The notes under the pieces were generated by a model. The model worked only from the letters and a program-made list of their open reading frames with translations. It was not told the origin of the DNA and did not search any database. The position numbers and the translations under genes were made by a program. 64,000 nucleotides of DNA from contig JAYMTF010000009.1 in NCBI GenBank assembly GCA_036897485.1, forward strand, positions 1 to 64,000, written 5' to 3'. The first letter of the stretch is position 1. Each line of letters starts with the position of its first letter. The stretch is from Pelargonium nanum. Taxonomy: Eukaryota > Streptophyta > Magnoliopsida > Geraniales > Geraniaceae. This document shows positions 1-12,529 of this stretch, in pieces.

Positions 1-28
<28 letters not shown>
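1..28. repeat. (ATA)n microsatellite
   Basis: Nine perfect ATA units at the window edge; the true extent is cut off by the window. Confidence 0.95.
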
Positions 29-31
<3 letters not shown>

Positions 32-767
32 CATGAGTACTCATTAGAAAGATTGAAATAACAAACTGGTGGTGCTCCATGTTTCTGCAAACAAAAGTTA
101 GTAAACAATTCAATTTGGCACCATGTTTGTTGAATCCCCATTCAGATCGGGAATCTGAATGTATGCAAACTTTATGAATAGGGAGATTCATGAACAATCA
201 CACAAAACTCTTACGAAAGACAAACTAATATTATGAAAAATATTAGCTTAAACTAATACAAACAACTTAATAAATACTAAAAAAATAAGTTGTGAATTTT
301 TCTCAATACAGGTTGAGACAGATTTGACCTGATCTAGTACAACCAGACTGTGTATGTGGATCGGGTAAATCGGGTTGAATCGGAAGAACAAAATTAGGAA
401 TTTGGAGAAATCGGCTTAATCGGGTGGTTCTCCCAATTCTAATCTATTGGAGATTCAGCAGTGATTTTGAATTGTTTAGGTGAATCAACTCGAATAGGTC
501 CGGATCGAATAGGGAAACAAAGATTCTAACCATGTTTGGCACAATACAGAGAAACAAGACTAACAAAAGAGGGAATGGAAAAAATTTACAAAACAGTAAA
601 AAGAAGAAAATGCATAGAGAGAGATATAGCTCATTCTATTAATATAAAGTACAACATTCCATACCGGGATCCTCGCGCTGTTAGAAATTATGGATCGAGG
701 ATGCTCGTGGAGCTCAAGGATGTAAAATAGGTTCCTCGGGAAGAAGAAGGTCCAGTTTTAAACTTTA
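1..767. other. 3' flank of Lu7TM, no gene seen
   Basis: AT-rich, with a GATCGGG/CGGGTT-rich patch (about 300-450) that looks like MITE debris. A 64-codon open frame at 536-730 has no recognisable domain. Nothing further supported. Confidence 0.6.
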
Positions 768-3700
768 CTACTCGGTCTTGTCTTCTTCCAGATCATCGCT
801 AGATACTCCTTGAATCGATCTCGCTTCTGGAGCTATTTTGACATCTTCGGAAGGCATTGGGGATGGTTTTATGAGCTTCAAGGTAGTATCATCCTTATCA
901 AACTCTTCACTTGTCTCTTCAGAATAAGCATATCTGTCAAGATTGACAACTGTTCAGTTCTGGAGTAAAATAATGAATCTAACCAAATCAACAAGAGAAA
1001 CGTGAAAGAATAAGGAAACTCGAAGCTCTAATATAAAAGATAAATGATAACACAAACCCTAAAATCCGAGACACATAAGTAGAGTTTATAAGTAAGTATT
1101 CAACAAACTCAAAATTGGCATCTAATTCATGTATAACTAAACCCCTAAAAGAGAAATTGGACGGTTATTTTGCAACATTATTTTAGAGAGAAAAAGTGAA
1201 CAATTAGTTTGGGATGGAGGAGTAATTTTTATAATGTTTTGATTATAAGGTATTACAAAACGTCTTCCTAACATCCATGCAACGCAAACGACAAACTAAT
1301 TCTTTTAAACAAAGTGATTGTCTACCATAGCATAAAAGCCAAATTTCCAAATTATTAATGGAAAACATACATTGGCCCATGTTTTTATGGCAAAAGAGAA
1401 GAAAAAATAAATATTCAACAAACAAAGCCTAATCCCATTTATGTTGCTATAACTAATGCAATAGAAATTTCAGAAGCAATGAACAAACAACATTTTAAAC
1501 TTAGGTTGAATGTGTAAATGATTCCCCACCTGTACATGTGCAAAAGTTGCGATTAAATTTTGTTCAAAAGATTGGTTTCGGGCATCGGTGATTTGAAAAT
1601 AGTTGGAGGGTAAATTACGAAACGTGTGTAAGTTGGAGGATCATTTGAAACTTCAACCATTTGAATTATGCATGAACTGCGAAACAAGAAGATAAAAAGA
1701 AAAGAGTTTCGTGAAAGAAGAAATGCATTTTGTACCGCGTTGAATTCTGAGAAGGCGCCCAAAGAACACAGATTATGCACAAGACGGAAAAGGATAGGAC
1801 TTGCCAGAAGGCGGGGATGATCCATGCAGTTTGCCACTGCTCATTATACACATCATTTGCCTTGAAATAAAGCTGCATAGATATCAAAATTAGATTAGAA
1901 AGCTAAATAATAGAATAATTAGTTACAAGATATATAACAATATCCTAAGAACTTAACATCTATAGACGGTTTCAAAATAAGTGACATTTTGGAAACCGAA
2001 AATTGTTTGAAGATAGGTTTCATTTGACAATCTCAATGGGAAAATGGACATGACTTTCCAATAATAACCTTCCATCATTACTAGCATTAAAACAAGTTTA
2101 GAAAAGATTAGTAATTAGAGTGGGTAGTAATTAATGAGTACACACAATTAAACAAGGTTAATTAGGTAGTTTTAACTGACTTCCTAATTTTGTGTGAAAA
2201 CCTCTAAAATGATACTTATTTTGAAATGAAGGTAGTAGTTTCGATATTGGAAAAGTTGAGGGGAGTCGGAGGAAAAATTAGTCAATGAATTCCACCTTAT
2301 TGTTTGCATTTCACTACACTTTTCTAATATCCAAAGAGAACCATCGAGAATCAAAGATATTCAGCTTTATGACTTTAAAATCCATAAGTTTGCATTGAAT
2401 TCTTGGGTATGATTAGAAATTTGGGATTTGAAATGTTGTATTTCAAACAAATATAATGTTTCGGAAACCATAGAAGTTCAAATAACAATGTAAGAGTTGG
2501 CGTGTTTTGAATCATATTGGATTTGAGTCGAATCCAAATCCAAGTATCCAAACGGACCATAAATATATTTGTGCAACGATGCATTACCTCATAGCATATC
2601 CAACCCACGGACACAATAACAGCAACACCCAAAGCATTCGTGAACTTCCTGTAGATATCTAGTTTGATCATCATCCTTCTTGCCTGTCGCATCATGTCAA
2701 CAAGCAAAAATTGATCGGTTAGTCACTTGCATTGAAGTTTTAAGTTACACACTTTGACAATAAAACAGATAGATAAACCTAAAAAAAAAAAAAGATGGTA
2801 AGAAACCGAAAATTGGCATTTAGTAAATGCAGCATAAAATGGAACTCGAGATTGTCCATAAAAGCCCAGTGAAAAGAGAAATTTAGGGGGGGGGGGGGGG
2901 GGGGTGAACTTAGTTCAGGCAGAAATGACAATTTAAGGTTGATAACAGTATCATGTTCTCACAAGCCCACCAGTAAAACTAAGTTCAATTACTCCAATTG
3001 ACTTGCTTTTAGCACACAAGAACACCCCTCAAGTTTTTTTCTCCTCCCATAAATCACACAATAATATTGATTGATTTAAGCTCATTAGCAACAGAGAAAC
3101 CATAAAACCATCAAATATTTAATTCTAATATACTTGAAAACTTCATTTACAGACGAGAACTACAAAGGACGAGGTATAGAAGTACATACTAGTATACTGC
3201 TTCACCCAACTTTAATACTCCATACGTCCCAAAAGTAGTGTCTCGTGGCTCTTAAAACTTTGTACCAAAATGAGTGTCATCTTTCTTTTTAGGATGTTAG
3301 TTAGGCATGAATTACCAATAATATCCTAATAACAAATATTTAGCTTCTATTGAGTTTGTTACAACATATGCATATTGGGGTGGAAGGGGAAATGTCTACT
3401 ACTAACTAACTTTTCCTTTCAACGAGAAAACAAGACGCTCATTTTGGGATGGACAGAGCAATAAGAAAATACATGAAAATGCAATATACAATCAATATCA
3501 TGTAGAAAAAGTACCTGAAGCTTATTAAGAGTTGCAGAAAGAGAAGTGAATATCCAAAGGATGAAGAAAGCATCCAAGATTGCCACAGGAAGAACCAAAA
3601 ACAGTCTTGCTTTGCCTGACATGTCACTGACTGCACCAACATTTTCTACCAGTTCAAGCACTTCGGATGCCACAAAGAATGTCACTCCAAGCAAAATGAC

Positions 3701-6133
3701 TTTTGATGTCAGACCACCTAGGGTAGGTCTCACAACACCGTAACCCATAGAAACTGTCAGGATGATTAAACGTGCAATGGTACGTTTTACTGTGCCGAAG
3801 GTGACTGCCCAAACAGTGATCCCAGTTGGCCTGATTCCAGTCTCGTTGAATTCAGCATAGTCGAAGTACCAAAAAGCCATCTCAAACATACCTAGTGTTA
3901 TCACAAGAGTAATGCAATTTTGCAATGGAAGAACTTCTCTCCAAAATCTCGCATACTGAGAGAACCAAAAGATTCCAAGTATCACAAAGGCAAGAGACAT
4001 GAACCCATAGAAATTCATGAGTGGTGCCATTCTACCCGGTAAATAACCGGAAGGATTCTTCCATATCGTCTTCCCTTCAACAGCCAGCTCCTTGAGATTT
4101 GGATCACAGTGAATGAAATACAAGTTGTACATCCCAGTTCTTGTAATTGGTATTGACTTTGACGGCAATGTTGCACTAAGCTCATCTGCATTGAAGGAGA
4201 TACCAAATACTTGAGGCCAGCCTGGATTTCTGGAGGAAGGGCGGTGAATAACTTCGCCTTGTGAACATACACCCAATTTTGCAAGATCTGCTGTGCAGCA
4301 GACAGCTCTTTGGCCCCCATAGGCTGAACCCCCAATCATTTCCCTATCTTCCACCTCAAAAACAATAGCTTGGATCAATCCTGAGCTGAAATTAGAAAAT
4401 TCCATGGGTCTCCAGAACGTAGTCTTCTCGAAACTGGCAGGACATTGCCAAATCAGATCAGGTAAAGGAAAATATAAGAGCTGTAGGTTGTACAAGTTGC
4501 ATTTATGACCAAGCTCATTATCCTAAATGAGCAAGATTCTTGAATGTTGTGTGCGCACACACACATTTGGAAATGAAAATCACATTGAGTGTATCACGCT
4601 TCAGATGTATTCAGTTGTACTTTCACTAACACTTATATCTTATGAACCATATAATTCAAATTCTGATGAAGCAAGTGTTTCCAAAACCGTACTACTATGA
4701 GCCAAAAAGCTTGATAATCACCAAGTTCACTATCCTAAATGAGCAAGACTCATGCAATGAATATGCAGGCGCACAAACACATGCAGAAATGAAAATCACA
4801 TTCAATGTATCACTCTTCAGAAGTATTTAGTTGTATTTTCACTATCAATTACATCTTATGAACCATATAATTCAAATTCTGATGAAGCCATTGTTTCTAA
4901 GACTCCACTGCTATCGAGTACCGACTACACACTCAAAACTTGAGACAAAAGCTTAATAATCACATACTTCAATAATAATTGATTAGCGCATAATCACTCA
5001 CTCGCATTTTATGAGCCATCAAAACAAAATTTGGTTAAGCCAGTGTTCCCAAAACTTACTACAATTAACTATATAGTATATACTAAAAAACTAGGGCCGG
5101 AAAGCTTGATAGTCACATAGTTTGATAATTGATTGCTCACATACAGTGCATCACACACATTTTATGAACCATATTAATCAAACTTTGGTGTATCCAGTGT
5201 TTCCAAAACTGTACTACTATCAACTATATACTCAAAACTCAAGCCGAAAAGCTTACTAATCAGATAGTTTGATGACTTCAATTAAACTGATGCGTCACAG
5301 CTCAAAATTTACACCGTTCATGCATTTTCTCACACATTTTAAATTCTCCTATAATCCAATTCCACATTTGCAATAGACTCTTAAGCAAATCACACTAACA
5401 TCTCAAAACACAACATCACCAGAGAACAATATACGTTAATAAACCATATTAACAAAAATTTAATGAAGCCAGTGCTTCCAAATTGGACTAATATCAACTA
5501 TACACTCAAAACTCAAGCCAAAAAGCTAATCAGATAGTTTCCAATTCCACATCCGCAGCACAATCATAGCAAATTAAACTTAACACCGCCAGAGAACAAA
5601 GTCACGTTAAAGAACCATATTAATCAAAATTTGGTGAAGCCAATGTCTCCAAAACTATATAACTATCAACCATGCACTCAAAACTCGAGCCAAAAAGCTA
5701 ATCAGATAGTTTGATGGCCTCAACCAAACCGATTCTTCATAGCTCAATTTACACCGTTCATGCATTTTCTCACACATTTTCAATTCTCCTACTGTCTAAT
5801 TCCAAAATCGCAACACTAAAATCTCAAAAAACAACATCTCCAGAGAAGAAAACAACGTTAACGAGCGTCAAATTGCGAGATCTAAACCAAAAAAACATAC
5901 CGTATAAACGAGTCACCATTTGAAGAAGAGACGTCCGTGTCGGTGTCATTAGGGACAGACGAGTAAATCCCCTCGCTGCCTCCATGGACGACGAACGCGT
6001 TGCCTTTGCTCGCAAATTTCTCGGTTCTGTAATCGTGAACTGAGGGCTCGACCTCAACGCCGACGAACGACACACTGAGCAAACACAGCACCGAGAACAT
6101 CCTCATCACCTCCGTCGCCGTCGCCGACGCCAT
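768..6133 (-). CDS. GOST/Lu7TM family seven-transmembrane protein (TMEM87-like)
   Basis: Five coding exons on the minus strand: 6133-5901, 4433-3515, 2683-2588, 1872-1736 and 933-768. All have GT-AG borders and matching phases and give 516 aa. The N-terminus MASATATEVMRMFSVLCLLSVSFVG is signal-peptide-like. A luminal domain with paired cysteines (AVCCTADL) follows. From about residue 213 (RMAPLMNFYGF) there is a run of hydrophobic segments typical of the Lung-7TM/GOST fold, including the conserved YGVVRPTLGGL stretch. The tail is acidic and cytosolic, ending DDLEEDKTE. Family knowledge: these proteins sit in Golgi/endomembranes and are linked to trafficking; some plant members were listed as candidate GPCRs, which is unproven here. 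Recalled Arabidopsis relatives are At1g61670 and At1g72480. Intron 1 (4434-5900) is a degenerate repeat array; introns 2 and 3 hold Stowaway-like MITEs. The start is the first ATG ahead of the signal peptide. Confidence 0.93.
1961..2237. mobile_element. Stowaway-like MITE in Lu7TM intron 3
   Basis: The ends are inverted: TATAGACGGTTTCAAAATAA at the left, and at the right the complement of TACTACCTTCATTTCAAAAT. Small size, TA at the borders and the CCGTTTCAAAATAAGTG-type terminus fit Stowaway (Tc1/mariner) MITEs. No coding capacity. Confidence 0.65.
2886..2904. repeat. Poly-G run of 19
   Basis: Nineteen consecutive G bases in Lu7TM intron 2. Long homopolymers are prone to length error in assembly. 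Confidence 0.9.
3216..3462. mobile_element. Stowaway-like MITE in Lu7TM intron 2
   Basis: The left end TACTCCATACGTCCCAAAAG pairs with the complement of the right end (CCATCCCAAAATGAGCGTCT). The TA border and inner ATGAGTGTCATCTTTCTTTT are shared with the copy at 21373, so this is the same subfamily. The right end lies about 50 bases from the splice donor. Confidence 0.65.
4505..5790. repeat. Degenerate tandem array in Lu7TM intron 1
   Basis: About six diverged copies anchored on GAACCATATTAATCAAA, then AAGCCAGTGTTTCCAAAAC, then ACTCAAAACTCAAGCC. Anchors are near 4642, 4858, 5010, 5165, 5441 and 5613. The first two units are about 218 bases and are the most alike (both include CCTAAATGAGCAAGA); later ones are nearer 160-280. 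The array fills almost the whole intron and ends about 110 bases from the splice donor. Confidence 0.8.
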
Positions 6134-6215
6134 TGTTGCTGCGGTAGCTAAACCCTAACTCTAGAAGGTTCCAGATCTGATCTCGCAGTGAGCGACGACG
6201 AAGAAAAAGCTTGAG

Positions 6216-6238
6216 AGAATGTGAGAGAGAGAGAGAGC
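6216..6238. repeat. (GA)n in Lu7TM 5' leader
   Basis: On the gene strand this is a CT-rich (Y-patch-like) stretch about 85-105 bases ahead of the ATG, as is usual for plant core promoters and leaders. Confidence 0.8.
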
Positions 6239-6699
6239 TTGTTCAAGAAACGAGCAGAGATCGAGCTACTGTAGTCACTACCGGTACAGTATAGACAGTA
6301 ACGGTACGAGAAATGATACGGTGTGGCACATGTGTTTCAGTATCGAAGTGAAGAACCGTTTGATGGTTGACTGTACAGGTCAACTCAAATGATTGGATGG
6401 TAAGTGAGATTATTGTAAGATTGGGTGTATGTGAGCGTTGCTCTGGTCTTACGCTTAAGTTATAGTCATGTTGTCGGTTTTGGGCCAAGTGTTTAGAGCC
6501 CACATAGGCTATTTGGGCCTAGGCCCACATTGGAGGTGAGATGGACTTTTTTATTTTTTATTTTTAATTTTTAATTTTTTAAATAAGTGAATCATCTGGT
6601 GTAATCAAAATCGAGTTGAAAATTACTTCGAAAAAAAATCGAGTTGAAAATGATTATAAAATCGCAAGACAAACTCTATTGTTTGTCAAACTCGCAACT

Positions 6700-7490
6700 T
6701 CTTGGTCATAGTTGCAAGAAGCGTAGCAAATAAGTCCCCTCGAGCACACATGTCGTAGATGTAAGAAATCCCGACATTTTTTATTTGCTATAGGAGAAAA
6801 AACGGTCCTTGAAATCCACGACTTGCAAAGGAGGTTGGTAGATGCAAGAAGGTCCGACATTATTTATTTGCTATGAGGGCAGAAACGGTCTCTCAATCCC
6901 ACAACTTGTAGACGTTGGTAGCTTTAAGAAACTTCGACAATAGTTATTTGCCATAGGAGAAAAACGGTTCTCCGAACTCACAACTTGTAGAGGTTGATAG
7001 TTGCAAGAAGGTCCAACATGATTTATTTGCTACATGAGCGAAAAATTGTCCTTCAAACGCACAATTTGTATACGTCGGTAGTTGCAAGAAGCTCTGACAC
7101 GAGTAATTTGCTATATGAAGAAAAATGGTCATTCAAACACACAATTTGTAAACATTGGTAGATGCAAAAAGCTCGAGTTATTTGCTATATGCGCAAAAAC
7201 GGTCATTCATCGGTAGCTGCAAAAAGCTCGGAAATGAGTTATTTGCTATTGGAACAAAAATGGTCCCTCGAACCCACAACTTGTAGACTTTAGCAGGTTT
7301 AAGAAATTCCGACAATAGTTATTTGTCATAAGAGCTAAAAACGGCCCTTCAAACTCACAACTCGGAGAAGTTGGTAGTTGCTATAAGCCACGACATGAGT
7401 TATTAGCTATGTGAGCAAAAACGGTCCTTCAAACTCGCAACTTTAGAGGTTGGTAGCAACAAGAAACTCATACATAAGTTAATTTGCTGT
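6700..7490. repeat. 80-bp minisatellite-like array, about ten copies
   Basis: Units start near 6707, 6759, 6838, 6918, 6998, 7078, 7158 (short), 7213, 7294, 7374 and 7453. A consensus unit reads roughly GGTAGTTGCAAGAAGCTCCG, then ACATGAGTTATTTGCTAT, then GAGCAAAAACGGTCCTTCAA, then ACTCACAACTTGTAGACG. Copies differ by 20-30 per cent. It lies between the Lu7TM promoter and the LSM1 3' end. I see no coding capacity shared across units. Confidence 0.85.
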
Positions 7491-7735
7491 ACGAATTGAA
7501 TCATGCAAATAAGATTGTAAACTGAGTAAATACTGAAGATTTAAATGAGAAATCTACACTAACAAATGACAATCAAATTCACTAAACATCAAATAGTGTA
7601 ATAACACAACACAATTTCCCGTCGTATGAGGTAAAAGAAAAAGATCACAGCTCCTAACAGACCTCGTATCATCATAGCTCGTAGCACCAACCGCATTAAT
7701 ATTTGCGGACATGGCATGAAAATAATGCGCATATA

Positions 7736-10700
7736 TCAGTCCAAATCAAGAAATTCCATTCTTTTCCTCATTGTACCTTTAAGGTCTGTAGCTTCTCTTT
7801 CTGCTTTCTGTGCCTGCATATATATACAATGCGGGTGTTAAAAATAACCAGGAAGAGCTCAATGATCTTCACTACTGCAAGAAGACGCTAAATAAGCCAA
7901 TATATTATTGGCGAATGTAACCCAAATGCATGTAAGTTACATGTAAAATCACTTGCAAATGGTATTCCAAACATTTATCGGTGCGGAAAACATGGGCAAA
8001 ACTGAAAAAAAGTAGGAAAGAGTGGACATCAAAACAATTAAAGACACCTAACGGTGGACTTGCAAACATATATAGGTGCGTGAGAGTAAATGTAACTTGC
8101 ATGTAAAATCCCCCCCATCGATCCAAGACTGAACCAGACCGGAAATATTCAGATCGGGCTGGTATTCAACTGAATGTAATTAAAATTTTGTAGTGGACAT
8201 AAATGGTTGTCAAGTAAAGAATATTTCACAGATCTTATGGCATCAACAAGCTATTATTATACACAATGAACTAAATCTGTGCCATGTAAACATCTAAACT
8301 GAATCTGTATAAGATGATGGTGCAAAGTAATAGTTCACTTTGTCCAATAAACTAAAATCATTGTTTACTCTGAAAGAATACTATAGAAAAATAAATAAAC
8401 AGAGTAACGGTTCCTTTCCTTTCTCTCTCTTTATTAGGACTTGTTAAAGCTAACCTTGGTCTATCCCTTACAACGGTCTCCCCCTAGCCATCCCAAATTG
8501 TGGACTGTAACTGTAACATCCTCCATTCACTAAGACGTAGGGATGTTCATATTCCAGTTCGGACTGAATTATTAAGTTTAAATTTCATTCTCTTATAAAA
8601 TTCGGTTAATTTTTTTATTACTTTTGGTAGTGCAATGCACTTCATTATTACTCACCCAATCCACTCAAAATATAAGTTTTCCTACATTTTATCTTTAAAA
8701 AGTTTTTTTTTTTTACATTCGGTCCAACCAGTCTGGTCCTGGTCCCTGTCCAGGACCAATTTCCAACCATTCCAGTCCCAGTCTTCAAAATTCGCTAATT
8801 CAGGTATGGTCTTGACCAATTGAACACACCTACTAAGAGGTGCTGTCAGATTGCCCTTATGGCATGCAATATCAATTCAATCCATCACTCTACCATGCAA
8901 AATTAACTTTAATCTGTCCCCAAATCACATAACAGCAACACAACCTAGAACCTTCAATAGAGCCACTATCCCCACCACTAAGAAAAACTCGAACGCTAAT
9001 TATCTAATGGAAAAGAATCCAACCATTGTTATGATAGTTTAATAGTTAATACAAGGAAACTATGTAATTTTAAACAAAGAGAGTTTGAGTTATGGAACGA
9101 AATGTCTTGGTAGTTAGTTTATAGTATAATCTTCAATAATAAAATGTGTGTTCATGTTATAAGACAATTGATTACTAACCCTTTTAATTTCTCCTGCTGA
9201 AACACGAGTCATATGTGGCGGAAGGTCGTCCCTCTCCGAGTCCTAACAATCAATTGAAAATCTTAAGACACTGTAAGGAGGTATGTTGCAAAAGAAAAAC
9301 TTAACAAAGAAATCCAACATACCAGTTCTCCAATTAAGACAACATTCTCCCCACGAATTACGTATAGACCTAAGGGAATATCACAGTAAAGTTCACCGAC
9401 AATGACCCTCTCACATGCACCCTCAAGGACAGCATTGGCTGCATACAAAAAATACAGGTATTTAGTTTATTAAAATAAGGTGATAAAGCTGTAAACAACA
9501 ACATCAACAATAAAAATGTACCAAATTGGTCAAAAGAACGAAGCATTCCCAATAGCTTCCGACCATCTCGCAGCAGGACAAGAAGTTTCTCTGTAAAAAA
9601 TAAAATAATACATCAATGAATACAAACATAGCTCACATAAAAGAGGAAGTGGTGTGACTACATAATGAAAGTAGAAGATGGTAAAAAAATTCTTTCCGAA
9701 ACTTTAACATATATCTGGTGAAGTTAAGCCTAATATGGCATAAGAAGTCTTAACCAGGGCAACTCGTTCACTGAAAAAATATTTTACATTTTAAATAATA
9801 CAACACCAATGATACTCCTCATCTAAAATGTGTACTCCTCATCTAAAATGTGTACTGAGCCAAAACAGAAGCTGCTTCAAAGATGCAAAGTGTTTTCCCT
9901 AATATATGCTACATAAGAAACATAGGTCAATAACAATTGGAAAATGTTATGCCGCAATTCGGATTACATTCAAGCAATGTCATACGGAGATTGAAGTGGA
10001 AATTACTGATCCTCTCTTCTCACTCTTGTGATCACATTCAGCTGCCTGGTGGCAAAATAAGCTACCAGATTATCTTATGTTGTTAAGCAATTGATACATT
10101 GTCCAAAGTATATTCCTACTCAATTAGTCAAGAGACCACTTTGGTTAAAATGGACACATTAAGAAAGTGTTTTGATTAGAATTTTTGTTCATGAATGAGA
10201 ATAAAGAATGGGAATTAGAATCTCATTCTTTATGTTTTGACTATGACTTTTTGGTGATGAGAATGGCTCAATGGCTTTGGAATGGGAATCTTGTTCCCGT
10301 TCCCATTCCAAAACTATAATACAAATGCTACTTAAGCGCATACATATATCTATACAAATAGTATTCATCGCAACCACTTAACATAGCAGTTCATTGTTCA
10401 CCAGCAGGTTCATTTTAATGCATTGACACACATTGTTTCCACAATAAAGATATATCTTTTCTTTTTCAAATAATATCACCCAGATGATCCAATACCATTT
10501 TGTCACCAAATCAATTACAAGTCATACTTAAGTCATTAAGCAGCGAGGGCATCTAAAATTACAGCTAAGCCTGCAAAGTTATAACAACCAAGTCATTTCC
10601 TGAACAACGTCGGGATTGGCTAGATGAATCCATTAGCAAAACTCTATGGAATCTTCTGCTCGTATTCTACTTCTCCAAACCATCCTATCTAATGTTAGAA

Positions 10701-11188
10701 TGTCATTCCTCAATCCCCACTACTTATTTCCATGATACCTTACGTCTATCCCTACCCCTTCACTAGTCTCTCTTTCCATTTGTACAAACCAATTTGAGCA
10801 ATTCTCCTGCATCTTATCTCCATTTCACGTTAACTCAACTTTTATGCCATACAAATTTGCTCAAACATTATGGGACTATTACTCTCACTAATTTCAGAAC
10901 ACCATTTTTAATTATATCACTAATATACAAAGATCATATAATGGTCGCATAAAAGGTGTAAAAAAAGAGAGTAAAAATCCATTGGTTCACAAAGCTTGGC
11001 AATTGAACCAAACTAAAATTTACAGCTTAATGAACTGAAGCTTCAAATTAGCAACTTTCAGTATCAAAGTTAAAGCAAACACAAAAACACACATATGTAT
11101 TATACTGAGCTAAAGAAATGAGCTTACTGTCAAGATAGCTAGCAAGAGAGGTCGAGAGGTAAATATCTTCTGGTCCCGCCCAAGACAT
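7736..11188 (-). CDS. LSM1: Sm-like protein LSM1, mRNA decapping
   Basis: Five exons on the minus strand: 11188-11128, 9590-9522, 9438-9323, 9242-9180 and 7813-7736. They join in phase to 128 aa, the normal length of plant LSM1. The product begins MSWAGPEDIYLSTSLASYLD. It carries the Sm1 motif (KLLVLLRDGRKLLGMLRSFDQ) and Sm2 motif (LGLYVIRGENVVLIGEL), and ends RKRMEFLDLD. Known role of the family: the LSM1-7 heteroheptamer binds the 3' end of deadenylated mRNA in the cytoplasm and stimulates decapping in P-bodies; LSM1 is the subunit that distinguishes it from the nuclear LSM2-8 ring. Intron 1 (9591-11127) contains an RTE LINE fragment and a hairpin element. Intron 4 (7814-9179) contains a hAT-like MITE. 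All key Sm residues appear intact. Confidence 0.97.
8538..8832. mobile_element. hAT-like MITE in LSM1 intron 4
   Basis: Termini TAGGGATGTTCAT and the complement TAGGTGTGTTCAATT. The inside is rich in GGTCC/GGACC blocks, as in many short plant hAT derivatives. I could not confirm an 8-bp target duplication. Confidence 0.5.
10180..10325. mobile_element. Short hairpin element in LSM1 intron 1
   Basis: Contains the near-perfect hairpin TTGGAATGGGAA / TTCCCATTCCAA (10278-10313) and repeated GAATGGGAAT blocks. It resembles the common plant GGAATGGGAATG-type MITEs. Borders are uncertain. Confidence 0.4.
10585..10850 (-). mobile_element. RTE-type LINE fragment in LSM1 intron 1
   Basis: On the plus strand it begins AACCAAGTCATTTCCTGAAC, AACGTCGGGATTGGCTAGAT, then AAACTCTATGGAATCTTCTG, the same order as the longer fragment at 36450. 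It is the reverse complement of an RTE 3' end. Strongly 5'-truncated and diverged, with internal deletions against the second copy. No intact reading frame. Confidence 0.6.
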
Positions 11189-11809
11189 TGTTGAGCTCAA
11201 ATGAGTTCGTTACCACAAAAATCACCGAAAAATCTTCACAAACTGAGCAAAAATAGCATCGGCAGCTCAGTATTCTCTATCCGCCTCTATACTCTCTTTG
11301 ATCAAAAACAAAATCTCCAGAAAACAGCACAAAGATTCAAAATGCACCACAATCCAATTACTCTGAAAAACCTAATCTCAATCACCAAAAACTCTTCGGC
11401 AATTCTCGAAAGTCACAATGTATCTTCCTCAGATCCAAAACCTCCCAGCTCGATCGAGCAAAAACCAGACGATCTGAGCCCCCGTGGACCAATTTACAAT
11501 ATCTCCGTCGCTGAGAGATGAAATTCAAGGGTTTTTTCTACTGGACTGACGGCGCTCAGATCCAATTGCGCCGTGACTTTCACGGGGAAAGAAAGTGCGA
11601 GAAAATTGGCTAGGGTTTGGGGTTTCGCAGAGTACAGGCTAGAGAGAAGAGACGAGGAATTGGTTGCTCTCCATATTGTTGAAATGCTGTTTGTGTATGA
11701 GTACTGTAAATGTAGAGTGTTGACTGAATGGGAGGATGATTACGTGGCAGATTCTCATTGGACGGATAATTATATATATATATTTATTTAAAATTACTAT
11801 TTGGACCGA
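11189..11809. promoter_or_regulatory. LSM1 upstream region
   Basis: It should hold the LSM1 leader and promoter. On the plus strand a GCTAGGGTTTGGGG stretch (11608-11622) and an (AT)n run (11771-11782) are visible. The 106-codon plus-strand frame at 11201-11521 starts 13 bases from the LSM1 ATG, lies antisense to its leader and has no known domain, so I do not call it a gene. Confidence 0.45.
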
Positions 11810-12339
11810 TAGAACTGGCAATTCGTGTTTCTAACATGCGACTCGATATATAAAGTAAATAAACGAGTTTGGGCTCACTAATTTTGAAATAATATTGTGT
11901 TTGTGTAAGATATTATGTCGTATCAATCCGGTCCATTATTGGTGTTCTATGTTTCTAACGTGATGTGCATGCGTTGAACTGTATAACACACAAAACATTG
12001 AAAACAACTCGTACCAAATAATCAGGCCATATCGAGTGAAACTTAATATGTTGAATTGTATAAAATTAACTCAATTATAAAAATATCTTGTCGTATCACA
12101 TCAACCCGCTCGTAAACAAATTATATTTGTGTTATATAATACAACCCATTTAACAAAATACTATACTAGTGGCAATTCAAATTTCGGATTGATAAAAATT
12201 AATTCAAATATTTTAATTTTTAAGTGTAGAATAGTTTTATAGGATAAACCTACCCGACCTGAAAATTAGACTAATCAAATCGGCTTAAGTCACCTGAAAT
12301 GCCCGTGATTTGGATTTGGATTCAAATTGCCGGCTCTTA
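11810..12339. mobile_element. hAT-like non-autonomous element upstream of LSM1
   Basis: TIR pair TAGAACTGGCAATTCG (left) and TAAGAGCCGGCAATTTG (right, complement). About 530 bases, AT-rich, no ORF. The GGCAATT terminus recurs at several places in the window, defining one family. Confidence 0.55.
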
Positions 12340-12529
12340 AATATCGAACACGAATTGCAACCCTTAGATGGTATTCGAGTTGTGACAAATAGATGTCCCA
12401 AACAGTAGTTTCTTTAACCAATTTGGAAATTATTTTAACATTACAGAAGCCAAAAGAGAAGAGAAAAAAGAAGGGTATCACAGTTCATCAAATTCAAGCC
12501 ATTCAATCAAACATCATCTACCGTTGATC

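Noticed and set aside
536-730. 64-codon plus-strand ORF after the Lu7TM gene
   Set aside because: No recognisable domain, no promoter or splice context, and basic/AT-driven composition; expected by chance in AT-rich DNA.
7912-8112. Possible MITE in LSM1 intron 4 with GCATGTAAGTTACATGTAA-like ends
   Set aside because: The two ends match partly both as direct and inverted repeats, so I could not define a consistent TIR.
11201-11521. 106-codon plus-strand ORF just upstream of LSM1
   Set aside because: Lies antisense to the LSM1 leader, low-complexity Ser/Lys/Pro content, no family likeness. Could be a divergent transcript but nothing in the sequence supports a protein.
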